From NCBI GenBank assembly GCA_963969595.1, contig OZ018414.1, positions 18,459,660 through 18,523,659 on the forward strand: a DNA stretch of 64,000 nucleotides, written 5' to 3'. The notes under the pieces were generated by a model. That model saw nothing but the letters and a program-made list of their open reading frames with translations. It was not told the origin of the DNA and made no database searches. Numbering within the stretch: the first letter of the stretch is position 1; each line of letters starts with the position of its first letter. The stretch is from Neckera pumila. Its lineage: Eukaryota; Streptophyta; Bryopsida; Hypnales; Neckeraceae. The translations under genes and the position numbers were made by a program. Shown piece after piece: positions 11,933-23,290 of the stretch.

Positions 11933-13271
11933 TTGCCATCAAATACACACATACATTCTTCTTCATAAAAAGAATCTAGAAATAAACAACCTTTCCCTAT
12001 TAATTTTAGCACCTTACAATTTAATATAATTAATTATTATATCATTAAATTTGTCTCTATCTCATACACAACACTATTATTTGTTATGTCATTGAATTTG
12101 TCTTTATCCTGTAAACAACAACAAGACCATTCTTTAGTCAATAAATGACATAAAAAGACCTTCTATATAGTATAGAATTGCAGCTATTCATCTTTGGAAT
12201 TTTGTATGAAAAGAGAAGGTCTTATACATCAATATGACTTCCGTAGTGTTTTGGATTTTAAAGGTTAAAAGCATTTTCACATCAAAGCAATTATTTTAAA
12301 ATCATCTATACCTTAAATGAGGCTGTTTGTTTGTTTGTTTGTTTGTTTGTTTTGTTTTGTTTTGTTTTGTTTGTAGCGTGGACAACTTCCTGACCGGCCG
12401 TCCCCTGGCTGCGTGCTTGGCACTGTCGGAAAGCTCTCGCCGAGGAGGGGTGCACTGGCTTGGTTTCGTGGCGTTTGGAGCGGTGGTACAAAAGTTATTG
12501 AATTTCAAAGTATTTATTGATTAAAAAATTAGAAAATTACTTTTACTTTGATTTTCGTGGCGTTCTTGGTACTGGGAGTGGAATCGGGAGTAGAACTGGG
12601 AGTAGAATCGAAAGTAGAACCAGGAGTGGAACCGGGAGTAGATGAAAATTGGGCCAACGGCACAGGGTCACACTAGTAAGCATGAAAAGAGGAGGTTTTG
12701 TACATCAATATGACTCCCGGTGAATTTTGGATTTCCGTAGACCAGCTCATCTTTTGGGGGTTAAAAGCACTTTCACATCAATAAAGTGCTTTCACTTCCA
12801 CATCAACAATTTTATTTCGATGTGCTTATGAAGTTTTCATAAATGAATTTCATTATGATCGTAATTACTTACCTGGGGTCATTTAACTCACTCCAGAAGG
12901 ATGGCACTTAAGGTAGTAGGCTCTAAAAGTGACCCTTCAAGGATTGATTTGCTTTTTACATAGGTTTGCATAATCAGAAATATTTTAAGCTCATTTTTTA
13001 GAGAAAGCAGAATAGATGCCAAACATAATAGAAGTGGTTTCATATTTTTTGAAGCATTTTTGAATTAGTTATGAATTTTCAAATATTTTATATTGTAGGT
13101 ACCTATTTGTGACCCTAGGCCTCACAAAATCCGTTCCCTTGCAACTTCTAAAGTGATTTGAGGAAATCAAGGTCAATGATTGGCTCTTGCAATAGAAAAA
13201 CAATTTTTCCTTCATGCATTCAAGAGCTAGTGGTCCATTCAAGGATCACCTCTAATCCATTCTACAGTTCA
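11933..13271. other. Intergenic with a TTTG microsatellite and a 12-bp minisatellite
   Basis: A (TTTG)n/(TTTTG)n tract occupies about 12325-12373. A degenerate 12-bp minisatellite of the type GGGAGTAGAACC runs about 12568-12650. Two diverged direct copies of one segment (ATGAAAAGAGRAGGTYTTRTACATCAATATGACT...) lie at about 12208-12290 and 12682-12790, bracketing them. No gene is recognised; the open frames through the microsatellite are artefacts of its period. Confidence 0.65.
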
Positions 13272-13274
13272 TTA

Positions 13275-13679
13275 AGGTAAGAGACCCATTGCTGTCAAAT
13301 GGCCCATAATGGACAACTAATAACCCCATTGTGGTTTTTTAGACCACAATCAATACCTTACATGGTAGTTATGGAGTAATTAGTGACCTCAATAGATACT
13401 TCTAACTTTTTAGTGTAAAATTCTTTGTAAAAATTAATTTTGTAGGTCTTCCATGTTTGAAAATGTTGTGACTGCATTGGGTAGGAAGATGACCATATTG
13501 GATTCAGATTTTGTTGGTCATGAGGTGGCCCTATAGACCCCTATGGACTTGGTCCCAAGAATATAATTTCAAATGTCCTCACTATCTCTCACACTTATCT
13601 TCGTGTGGGAATAAATTTGAAAAATTTCAACAATAGCATGAGGGTGCTCCAAAATTTGACCACAATGGACTGGTTTACC
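13275..13679. mobile_element. MITE, TIR GGTAA..., TTA target duplication
   Basis: The left end AGGTAAGAGACCCATTGCTG and the right end read inward (GGTAAACCAGTCCATTGTGG) form imperfect inverted repeats of about 24 bp. TTA lies immediately outside each end (13272-13274 and 13680-13682). A 3-bp TTA duplication and non-coding content fit PIF/Harbinger-type (Tourist) MITEs, as an inference from structure only. Confidence 0.65.
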
Positions 13680-13810
13680 TTATAGGATTGGTTTGAAGGA
13701 GAGGGTTGCTTTTACAGCACACTACCTTACTCAGTATGGGCCCACAAGAGAAGTATGGATTAAAATCATGAACATCATGCAGGTCTTGTGATTGACTCCC
13801 CAAAAGATAA

Positions 13811-14080
13811 GGTGGGTACACCCAAATGCACCACTGACCTTAAACTACCATCTATATACTCTGTACATCTCCAAAATCAGTTCTGTACCTATGTGGAAGA
13901 AACGCTTTTAGAACCAAACTTTGTTCCTTAATAACTTTTGCATACAATATCCAAATGCTACATTCTTTGGTGCATTGGAACCTCCTTTCAATTGTCAACA
14001 AGACAATATGAAAATTTGACCAGTCTAGTAACAGTAACTAGGCACAGTACCAATTTGTGGCGGTTTTGGGTATACCCACC
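13811..14080. mobile_element. MITE, TIR GGTGGGTAYACCCAAA
   Basis: GGTGGGTACACCCAAA at the left is matched by TTTGGGTATACCCACC at the right, an inverted pair. TAA flanks the left and TTA the right, compatible with a degenerate TWA target site. About 270 bp, non-coding. Confidence 0.65.
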
Positions 14081-14101
14081 TTAACACACTATCCAGATCC
14101 A

Positions 14102-15489
14102 CTGTAAACACTAGAATCAAATCATCATAAATACAATGCACAACACAACAATACACCACACCACCCCAACTCCCCAAGTGAAATACAATGCAATGAGAGT
14201 GAGTTTATTCAGTACATAAGTGATGAGAGTTCTGTGGGACTTCTAACAATTAAGGTAAAATAGCCCATCACGGTCAGAATTAGGAGTTTGTCCTCATGCC
14301 ATTGCTGAAATTTTAAAAAAGAGTCTGTAAACTACTTCATAACCAACAAACACTGTATCCATAATCCTCACCTCACTCACCTAAAGCAATCACAATATTT
14401 TTTAATGTGGAAGACCTTAAAAAATCCACTTTCTAGAATGATTTACACTGAAAAAGTTGGATGTTCCTAACAGGTTAGGAATCACTCCATTAGTGTGAGG
14501 TGAGATAAATCTCACAAATTGAAAATAACCGCCATGGGATCATTCCCTAGGTGCCCATCATAGGTCATTTGACCACGATGGGCTGGTTTACATCACCACA
14601 CCAGATCCACGAACAACACTGAAGGAGCCCAAAGTAAGATTACAGCCCTTCTGAACCTTATACCTCAGACAAGGTCACACAACCAAATACCAAAGACCTG
14701 TACTGTACAATCTGCAAACATCTGGTGGGTTCATCGGAAAGTCTTCCTAAGAAAAACCCTAAGCGATAATTTCTCAAGAAATTGCTGCAGCTGCTGCTTA
14801 GACGGGGAAGCAAATACTAGAATCGAATCCTCATAAACACAATGCACAACACAACACCCGAAGCGCGAGTCATCAGTTTATTATACTGAGTAATGAGAGT
14901 TCCAACAATTACATCAGTACACCAGATCCCCGAACAAAACTGAAGGAGCTCAAACTAAGACTACAGTAAAGCCCTTCTAAACCTTATACCCCAAATCGAT
15001 CACACAACCAGATAACAATCGTCCTGTACTGTACAATCTGCAAACATTTCCTAGGTCACAGAGCCTTCATAGAGATGTCTTCATAGGGAAAACCCCTAAG
15101 CGATAATTTTTTCAAGAAATTGCTGCAGCTGCTGCTTAGATGGGGAAGCAGGACAACACTAGAATCAAATCATCATAAACACAATGCACAACACGACACC
15201 CGAAGCGCGAGAATACGATGACATGAAAGTCAATTTTATTATACATGTGATGAGAGTTCAATGGGACTCCAACAATTACCACACCAGATCCACGAACAAA
15301 ACTGAAAGAGCTCAAACTAAGATTACAGTAAGCCCTTCTAAACCTTATACCCCAAATCGATCACACAACCAACTACCAAAGTCCTGTACTGTACAATCTG
15401 CAAACATCTCGTGGGTCACAAAGCCTTCATAGGGATGTCTTCATGGGGTAAATCCCTAAGCGACAACTTTTGAAGAAATCGCTACAGCT
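14102..15489. repeat. Three-unit tandem array (period about 340-360 bp) derived from a gene's 3' flank
   Basis: Units at about 14102-14792 (interrupted by the 340-bp MITE), 14793-15130 and 15131-15489 share CACTAGAATC, ATAAACACAATGCACAACAC, CACACCAGATCC, AGCCCTTCTRAACCTTATAC, CTGTACTGTACAATCTGC and a boundary word GCTGCTTAGACGGGGAAGC. That boundary word is the sequence around the stop codon of the small membrane-protein gene next door (stop at 15495-15497). The last codons and 3' untranslated region of that gene were therefore copied along with the unit. Confidence 0.85.
14253..14592. mobile_element. MITE inserted in the tandem array, same family as 13275-13679
   Basis: Left GGTAAAATAGCCCATCACGG and right, read inward, GTAAACCAGCCCATCGTGG. 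Left flank TTA, right flank TCA. Array units at 14793-15130 and 15131-15489 lack this insertion and read ACAATTAC across the site, so they show the empty state. About 340 bp, non-coding. Confidence 0.75.
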
Positions 15490-15494
15490 GCTGC

Positions 15495-15779
15495 TTAGAC
15501 GGGGAAGCACGACGAGACGCGAGGGTACACCACGGCCGCCGGGTGCGCCATGATACGGCGCCCCTTCAAATGACGGAAACAGTACACGAACGCCCCCACA
15601 GGCCACTCCACCACGGCGGCCACGGCAAATGCCACAAACCCTACCGTGGGGCCCAGAACTCGACAATGGCACGGGTTGCGCCGAGTGCCGCACTCGAAGC
15701 AGAGCGGCACAAAAGGGCAGCACGGCGGGTTGGCAGATCCGGCTGCTTGCGCCGCCACGGTATCCATCGCATGCGACAT
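15495..15779 (-). CDS. Small conserved plant membrane protein, function unknown
   Basis: A 94-residue protein in one exon. Residues 1-40 are Cys-rich (PPCCPF, CFECGT, NPCHC). About 43-68 (GPTVGFVAFAVAAVV, then EWPVGAFVYCF) is one membrane-spanning segment. The C terminus is basic, then RRIMAHPAAVVYPRVSS. I recall KGRRIMxHPA-VVYP-type tails in unnamed plant proteins, so I regard it as a real gene, but I do not know its function. The frame is open upstream to 16133; I chose the ATG at 15779 because the protein-like composition begins there and the upstream part looks like leader. The region 15500-16130 is clearly GC-richer than its surroundings, typical of a gene island here. Its 3' flank is triplicated (14102-15489). 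Confidence 0.72.
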   Translation of the reverse strand: MSHAMDTVAAQAAGSANPPCCPFVPLCFECGTRRNPCHCRVLGPTVGFVAFAVAAVVEWPVGAFVYCFRHLKGRRIMAHPAAVVYPRVSSCFPV

Positions 15780-16140
15780 ATCCTCAAATGTCTGAACTCC
15801 AAACACAAAAGAAAAAACAAACCCTAAATCCTTAAAAACTCTGAAGCTTCGAGAAAACTCGGCAGTAGGAGCTTTGAGAAACTGGAGATGCAAAAGCGAT
15901 AATGAAGCTTTTGGAATGAAGTTGTGAAAAGTCGACTGGGTAATAAGAAGGTGCAAGATGACGACGTGGATGTGCGAGGGGGTGACACGTGGGATGGAGG
16001 GTACAGCTGTAGAAAAGCCAAAGGGCTGACAAGTGGACATGCTGACTGGGTCGCACAGGCGAGACCGGTGAGGTGGCACTCGTGAAATTCGTGGCCTATC
16101 ATGTGCGACACCGTGTCCTGTGCCAGGTCTCATCGTGTAG
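15780..16140 (-). other. Probable 5' leader and promoter of the small membrane-protein gene
   Basis: GC-rich compared with its neighbours and open in the gene's frame, but low in protein-like character. It contains ACACGTGG-type G-box core words (for example GACACGTGGGAT near 15984), bound by plant bZIP/bHLH factors in general. That is suggestive only. Confidence 0.35.
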
Positions 16141-16902
16141 TAATTAAATAGTTCTGGCGGTGCTTTCTGGCATTACTTAATTTGGTTGTTTAATGGTAAT
16201 TGAAAAAAGAATTTTATGGCATTTTAGTATGCATTTTTTGGACAATGTATGAATTAATTAAGAATTTTTGGATTAATGGACTGTAGGTGTTTTTGAAAAG
16301 TGATTGTAGGCTCTCACTAAGGTATTTTATATAGATAGCAAATTAGGCACTTTGCATCTTATGAATTCAATTCTAATGGGTGGATAGCACAAGTGTTGGC
16401 CACTCAATTGATGGCTAGTAGAAAATTTTGCTCAATTTTGATTGACTCTACCTTACTTGTACATTCAAATCCTTTTATTACGATAAATGACATGAAAAAA
16501 ATATATTGGACAATGACATTTGAGAACAAGATTTACACTTGCCACAATATCATTTATTGTAGCTTGCTTGTTACACATTTAAAGTATGGCATATTGAGAA
16601 AGCAAGGATTGTAGTTGGTCAAATTAAGAGTTTTGAGTGTATTCCATCTTGAGAATGGCCTTCAAATGAAAAGATTAGTTGAAGAAAATGATTGTTTGCC
16701 AACAAATTCTTTCAATCTCCAAGAATTAAATCTATTTTGAAGCATAGAAAAGCACCTACACCTAATACTATAGCTTAAGTAGCTTTCTACCTAGTAATTA
16801 ATTAAAGAGCAAAAAAAAATTAGACAAACCAAAAAGAATATATTAAAATTGGAAATTGTTATTCCAACATTTTGGGATGGTTGCTACTACTTTCATTTAA
16901 GG
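16141..16902. other. Intergenic, no gene recognised
   Basis: AT-rich, with short frames only. Resemblances to sequence near 6600 and 13020 (GGTTTCATAATTTTTGGACGCATT-like words) suggest old dispersed repeat remnants. Confidence 0.5.
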
Positions 16903-17176
16903 CATTAGAAGATTTTGGCCTCCTAAGAGACTGTAAGTTCCCAAACTATGGAAACTCTGCTGGAATGTTGAAACGTTGCCAAATGATTAGGCTAACGTGG
17001 CCAAGCGAATGCCACGTCATTTTTGAAAAAAATAAAAATTGGTTAAAATGATATTTTGGTAAAATTTTTTTTTTTTTTTTTAAAATCTGACACACCCATA
17101 CTATCGTTCCTTGAATCTAGGCAGACTGGGGAACGGGCCTGAAACAGTCTTCCAAGGCCCCCAAACTCCTCTAATG
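16903..17176. mobile_element. CATTAG-family MITE
   Basis: Left CATTAGAAGATTTTGGCCTC; right read inward CATTAGAGGAGTTTGGGGGC. GACTGT and GTTCCC follow in both arms. The internal GAATGCCACGTCATT and T-rich tract mirror the copy at 11266-11549, and GATATTTTGGTAAAA is in inverted orientation to that copy. Non-coding. Confidence 0.75.
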
Positions 17177-18811
17177 CAATAGCATTTATCTAAAACCTTG
17201 TCATGACCTCCGAACTCTAAATGGATATTTGGAAAGTGTAGTCTAACACATTAGGATCTCATGGTTGGATTTGTAATTGAATAAATCATACTACTAAAAT
17301 CATAATACTAAAATCATAATTCTCTCTGTAATATCACAAATGCTACCATTAATAATAGGGGCTCATGCTTGCTATGCTGCACATTCATTGTATCACATAT
17401 TAGTAAAACTTTGATATATTTGAATAGAATGCATGATAATGATTTCAATAAGTTTTTGAAATAATTAATTTTAATATTTTGTAACAATATTTTTCAATCA
17501 TGCATATATAAAAATGTTATATTACAAAAATGTATTGCCAACTGCTAGTATAGATGAAGATTTTGGCTTTGCTTTGAAAGCTAGTGTTTTTTTGAAGCAG
17601 TTTTGGGCATTTAAATATGAACGAACTTTAGGGATTAACTAACGATGGTAGTATTTAAATATATCAACTTCGTTTAAGGTTTAGCAGACATCTCAAGTAG
17701 GTCAAACAATAACCATAGTCATTCCTTTTTTCCTAATAAATGTCTATGTTTACACTTGAAATTTTTAAATTTTATTTTTTTATCATTAGATTATTTGAAG
17801 GTCAACCATGCATTTTATACCCAATTAAGTACTAAGACAACAATCACTTGTATTTTGGTCAAGCAATAAATTTCTACTTTCATCCATTTTTAGTAAAAAA
17901 ATTATTATTATTATTTTCATTCCCTTTTTAATATAAAATTAGAAATTTTGTCCATATTTTGATAGAAATGAAAAAATGTGCAAAAGACTACTTCTTTAAG
18001 CACCACAAAGTAGATTTTTTTTAAATGCCATAATTTATCACTATGGTGTCCCCTTCAAAACTTTAGGCATATATTATCCATAGTAAAAATATTTTTTAAT
18101 TTATTTAAATTTACTTTCATAATTCTCAGTAAGTGAGCCTAAGAAAACATTTCACAACCATGCGCCGCTTCAATCTGAAAAGACATGACCTATCTAGATT
18201 TTCAAAGATTCTCCATTTCACAATACTTGTTCATACTCTAATATGGTGTTCTAGTGATTACTTCCCAAGTTGTTTTTTTCAAGAAGGTGCTTAGATTGCC
18301 CAAAAAACAAGATTGTCTATAATTTTCTCATCATTAGTCCAAATATTGCAATTCAATCAATATTCAGAAGTACAATTTTCAACATCTACTATAAACATAA
18401 AATGGGAGTATTCAGACATTCATTTATATGCTACCTTAGTCAGTTTGTGCTTCTAAAGTATAATGCAAATTTCAGTTACTTGCCAGAGTGCAATTGCATC
18501 TAAAATTTTTGAGATTGTAACTAAGACTATTTTCTAATCAAACATTATTTAATTGATGATTGCAGTAGGCCAAAACAAGTGAAGATTTTATGGATTGATT
18601 GGTCTTAACCAATCTATTTCAGCAAAGAAATCAATCAGATAAGTGTATCTTTTTGGATTGTTTGATAACAATTTAAGAAGGAAAGAAATAATTGCAATTT
18701 TTTGCACTTAAATTTCTTTTTCAAGTTGCTAATTATCATTAGAAGAAGGTTTTTAATTAGAAGTTTTTTAAATTTTAATTCTTGGACTTTTCAATCAAGA
18801 ATCAAGTGAAA
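17177..18811. other. Intergenic, no gene recognised
   Basis: AT-rich. The part from about 17560 to 17900 resembles, weakly, sequences near 21040 and 27600 and is probably an old dispersed repeat. Confidence 0.5.
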
Positions 18812-19444
18812 ATGGCTCACAATCAAGAGGTAAAGCAGATAGTTGATTTTCACATTAATAGAAACCGAGAGAGAAAAGAACAAAGCCAATATGAAGAAGA
18901 GAGAAAAGAAAGGGATTTGTATCACCTTGCACATAATCACAGATGTGTATGTTATGCACCAAAGAGGCCCCTTTATAGCTCCCTTTGGCCACTTAAAGGT
19001 TTTACCATGCCTTTAGATATTAACAATGACCCACCCAAACATGATCATAAACTTCAAGCTCTCACTGGGCGTTTCAATTACTATGAGTCTGAGTGGAAAA
19101 CCATAGACATTTTGCAATATGATTTTGAGAAAAGAGCTTGGTTTGAAGTAAGCACTATGCCAAGCAATCATGTAAAGTGTCATTTTCAAGTCCAATCATG
19201 GGATTATATGCAAGCGTATAATTATCAAGATAAGATTTGGCTTAGACGGTCAGACGGAATGACACAAGGTGCGGTCTACGATTGTGAGAAAAACACTTGG
19301 GACTTAGATTGGAGATTTCCAATTTTTCCAGAGGGAACTGCATGGTTTCATTCAATTGCTCCTTACAATGTTATCCTCAATGAAACACCTTGGGTGAAGT
19401 ATTTGCATAAATGCATCACCCATGGCATGAATGAAGATCACTAG
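18812..19444 (+). CDS. F-box/kelch-like protein fragment or small gene (hypothetical)
   Basis: An open frame of 210 residues from the first ATG (MAHNQEVKQIVDFHINRNRE). Residues about 15-40 are highly charged and likely helical. From about residue 60 onward the pattern looks like kelch blades: LQYDFEKRAWFEVSTMPSNH, then YNYQDKIWLRR, then GAVYDCEKNTWDLDWRFP. The 'xYDxxxxxW' words are typical of kelch and F-box-associated repeats. No F-box is present, and a full propeller would need more repeats. It could be the last exon of a larger gene, a truncated relic or a short kelch-like gene. An intact 211-codon frame with protein-like composition in AT-rich DNA is unlikely by chance. An upstream acceptor and exons were not found. 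Confidence 0.5.
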   Translation: MAHNQEVKQIVDFHINRNRERKEQSQYEEERKERDLYHLAHNHRCVCYAPKRPLYSSLWPLKGFTMPLDINNDPPKHDHKLQALTGRFNYYESEWKTIDILQYDFEKRAWFEVSTMPSNHVKCHFQVQSWDYMQAYNYQDKIWLRRSDGMTQGAVYDCEKNTWDLDWRFPIFPEGTAWFHSIAPYNVILNETPWVKYLHKCITHGMNEDH

Positions 19445-20930
19445 AATTTTTCTTAAATATTAAACTCTAACCTTCAACAAAATTTGAACGCTAGATTATG
19501 AAAAACTACAAATGCAAATTATTATCCTTTAATTTCAAATTTTATTTTCTTAACTTTAAATGGGATAAATGTGGTTTATTAAGCAAACCGTATTTATACA
19601 TAGATGTTTTTACCTCATGATTTTTTAAATGTACATGCAAAAAAATAAAAGCAAAATACATGTTTTTTTAAAGGCCTGAATAATTTCTTAAAGGTCAAAT
19701 ACACAAATTTTAAAAAATGGTTTAAACAAGGAAAGTACAATATTTAAAATTGTAAAATCCCATATTAAATTTTTTGAAAATGAGCTCGTTTGTTATCATT
19801 TGAGACTTCTATATTTAATGTGCATAAAGCATTGTGACATTAGAGAAAATTTCATGCCTCCGAGGTACCTTGAAATTCATGCTGTGAACCAAAATTTGCA
19901 AATAAAAAATTACTATATTTTTTTAATTTAAAAAATGGTCATTTTAAAATAATAATAATAATAATCATTTTGCGAAATCTGATTGCTCTTACTTTTTAAT
20001 AGCTTGGTTTGTCATTTCGGAGCAACCCTCTGGAGGGCTGATATTCCTTCTAATGATAGAGGACACTTTTATTGCAAAAGTTTTCATTTAGATCATTTTT
20101 TTAATCCAAAAAGTCAATTTGCATTTTACAAAAGGGGTTTTCAAAAATTCCTACAACAATACTAACAATGTTGTGCACTATGACAAAAAAATGAGTACAC
20201 TAAACTTGCAAATCAATTTCCCTAAATTCCTCCTCCTTTAGACTTAAAAACAAAATATCCAAGTTTTTATGAAAAATTCAAGGGCACTTTATTTTATTAC
20301 TTATCCTATATCTAAAATAATTGTGTAGAAGAAAATATAGACATTTCTAATGCATCGCTTCATAATATTTCAAGTATTTCAAGAATTTTCTTTCAACCAG
20401 GTTTGAAAAATATGCCTTTTTTCCTTTATTGTACATCCAAAGAAAGATTTATCATTTTACATAACATTGTGCTTCAATCCAATATTGATATTTGGCAAGT
20501 GCATAAAAACAACTGCAGTAGCAGAACTTACTTGATGAATCATAAAATTTATATTGGCGCGACTCAATTTTTTGAGAGAACATGACTAGCATACTAATTT
20601 TCTAAATTGACTTATTATTGTTTTTGGATTTGCAGGATATGATGGCAGTGAGATTGAAGACAATTAAAAAAATTTCAATTCTTGCATTTATTTATGTCTT
20701 GTTGATAAATTAATTTGTAGGAGGGTAAAAAAATATTTTTGCTAATACTGCCCATATTTATAAATGTATTAGTTGTGGAATTCATGTGGTTTGTGTACCA
20801 AATATAGATAGTTTCGTTTGGATACTTTATAATCAATTTTGATGCTTGTCTATATATTTGTGAACTATTGTGACAATGTATTTAATTTATGATATGCCTG
20901 GCCATCACTTAGGGCAAAAGACTCTCACCT
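19445..20930. other. Intergenic, no gene recognised
   Basis: AT-rich, with no frame that looks like a protein. Nothing structured was seen. Confidence 0.5.
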
Positions 20931-22000
20931 AATGATGATAGGTAATTTTAAAATCACTTGTGTTAACTTACCAGACCAAAAGTGGGTTAGTGATTTAATC
21001 TATACCAATCCAATACATAATTTGAATTTATTCTTTTCAAAACTAGATTTAGAATTTTGGTCTATTTGTTTCGAATTGAGAGTTTGATAAATTCAAGATA
21101 TTCTGCTTCTAGCCAATTAACTATGTTACTTCTTTAATTGTGTTTAACCCTTGAGGGCCCTAAAGTTCATATTGTGAATGATGAGCAAATTACTTTAAGG
21201 TGGAGGTATCCATAGCCAATCACTTAAGGGATTTGAGAATAGATGATGAATGAAATGAGTGATGAATTTTTTTTTATTATCTAGAAAGGTAAGAAATATT
21301 GGGACAAATTTTTTTTTGTAATTTATTCCAAAAATTGGAATTATTGTGAATTTTGTGTGCCAAAAAATGGTCTCAACCAATAATCAATCTCTAGAGTCTT
21401 TCAATTCCAATCATTCAAAAACTAGCTTCTTACTTTCTTCTTCCTTGCTACCTTTTGCATACTTTTGGACATATATGTCATGATCTTATTAGTTCCAACC
21501 TTAAAAAAGAGAAAAAAGCACGTTCAAGCCTTGATTGGAAATAGTGACACCTATAGGTTGGGCATTGATCCTTGGTTGGGAATGGGTGGTTCTACCTTAG
21601 AGCTACACTTTGTCCAAAGAACCTCTCATTCTTCCTTCATGACCAATTGATGAAACTAAGATAATTAATACAGAGTGTGTTTATATAAAAATATGTAAAA
21701 TAAAATTGTGTAAAAATTCAAAATTGAATTTGGACATCAATGGGTTTGTAATTTTATATTAAAAGCATGTCCTTATTGAATGGCCACTTTTGAGAAATAC
21801 ACTAGAGAGCATTGACTTGCTTTTATATTTTATCAAACACTTCCATGATAAAGATCCAGTTTAATTTTCATCTCACATGGAGCTTACACAAATATCATCA
21901 CCTTTCAAACAAAATAAAAACAACCGCTCATCTCTCAAGGCCTTTGTTTGGCTTTTGCTAATTATTTTTCAAGTTTTGTGACCAAATCTTGAACTTCCTA
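20930..22000 (+). repeat. Diverged direct repeat, copy 1
   Basis: Shares ordered blocks with 27600-29085: CTTCTAGCCAATTA, CCCTAAAGTTCATATT-TG-ATGATGA, CCAATTGATGAAA, ATGTCCTTATTGAATG, GAAATACACTAGA, CATGATAAAGAT and TCAAGGCCTTTGTTTGGC. Same orientation, about 7 kb apart, diverged roughly by a third by eye. This could be a pair of long terminal repeats of a degenerate element or simply two copies of one dispersed repeat. Confidence 0.6.
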
Positions 22001-22027
22001 TACCACTGAATGCTCATTCTTGTTGTA

Positions 22028-22150
22028 CGGAAGTTGTGAATTCATACTTGCGTACCATTACCGCACAGATTCCGTGCGTTAAAACAGGCACGGCTTCCAT
22101 ACGTTTGATGTACTAGATTGATATGAATGGAAGTCGTGCCACTTCCGTAT
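22028..22150. repeat. Inverted-repeat-rich segment related to the foldback at 26421
   Basis: GGAAGTTGTGAATTCATAC and CGTACCATTA resemble the ends of the 26421-26688 element. GGAAGTCGTGCCACTTCC lies at the other side. Probably a decayed or rearranged relative. Confidence 0.45.
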
Positions 22151-22202
22151 CATTGAGCCATGCATTGTAATCATGCGAATTTGGCACTTTCAAAGATTGT
22201 AT

Positions 22203-22419
22203 TGCTAAAAGAAACCTGCGTTTTAGGTGACGAGCCCTAATTTTTAAAAACAGATTTTAGGGGATGTCAAATGCAACAAACCCATGTTTTATGTCAAAAA
22301 AAAAGTTCAACACAACATTAATGTTGACATAAAAACATAGATTTGTTGCATTCAACATCCCCTAAAATCCATTTAAAAAAATTAGGATCCTAAACCTAAA
22401 ATGCAAGTTTCTTATAGTG
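22203..22419. mobile_element. Foldback CACTA-type MITE with TAT target duplication
   Basis: The right end read inward opens CACTATAAGAAACTTGC; the left end TGCTAAAAGAAACCTGC is its diverged partner. The arms stay complementary through TTTTAGG, CCTAATTTTT, GATTTTAGGGGATGT, ATGCAACAAA and TTATGTCAA, giving a hairpin of about 217 bp. TAT lies directly outside both ends (22200-22202, 22420-22422), the 3-bp duplication expected for CACTA elements. Confidence 0.8.
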
Positions 22420-22916
22420 TATGAGTTGAATGCCTTCCATTTAGACAATAGCATCCATTTAATTTCTCATTACACTAGTAGAAAATGACGTCCAAATTAA
22501 CAGAAAATCAACATATTTCTGTTGATTTGGGTACTGCAATGTCCGATTTCACATTTTTTTGTTAATGGTGACATTTTTTTTGTTGATTTGGAGAATCAAT
22601 CAACAGATTTTTGTTGAATAATTTTTGAACCTTCTAGAATCTTTTGGAATCTTTTGCAATTTTTTAGAATCTCTTGACATCTTCATTTTACAATGTATTT
22701 AAAAAATTAAGTATACATTTTGGTGTTCAATAAAGCCAGCAGACTTTGGAGGCCATTTGCACATAATAAATGAACATTTTTCAAAGAACTTTCAACTAAA
22801 AAAGTTGTGGAATTAAACCAACTTTCATCTCCAATAATCTTTTTGAGATTTCAAATCTCCAATCAAAAGTTATGAACAAATTTTAGAGAAGTATTGGAAA
22901 TTAATTTTTTGGTAAA

Positions 22917-23290
22917 TTTAGAAGACTTTGGAAGTTATTTTGGCATAATTAAAGGATTTCTTGAAAAAAAATTTAAACAGAAGAAGTTGTAAATTCTAGA
23001 AAACTTCCATCTTTAAAAATCCATTTGAAGTTTTGATTCTCCAATCAAAAGCTATGGACAAAATTTAGAGAGGATGTTAAAAAATGTCAAAAATGTCAAA
23101 AGTGATGATTTTCTAACCTCTGTCTAAACTTTGTCCAAAACTTTTGAGTAAAATCTCCAAATCTCAAATGGAATTTTGGAAATGAAAGCTTGTTTGAATT
23201 ACTACCTTTTTTTTAGTTCAAAATGTTTTCAAAAAAGTTCTTCTATTATGCCAAAACAACCTCCAAAGTTTGCTGAATTTACAATGAAAT
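22917..23290. repeat. Long hairpin inside the CACTA element
   Basis: The left arm (GACTTTGGAAG, TTTTGGCATAAT, AGAAGTTGTAAATT, AAATCCATTTGA, TCCAATCAAAAGC, GACAAAATTTAGAGAGG) is answered in reverse by the right arm (CCTCTGTCTAAACTTTGTCC, AAAATCTCCAAATC, TATTATGCCAAAACAACCTCCAAAG). A forward third copy of the unit precedes it at 22737-22890. Confidence 0.7.

Noticed and set aside
12302..12524. Open frames rich in Phe-Val-Cys-Leu or Lys-Gln-Thr-Asn
   Set aside because: They come from the TTTG/TTTTG microsatellite read in successive frames.
15495..16133. A 212-residue reading of the small membrane-protein frame
   Set aside because: The upstream 118 residues are Ser/Phe/His-rich low-quality text from a leader that happens to lack stops; the convincing protein starts at the ATG at 15779.
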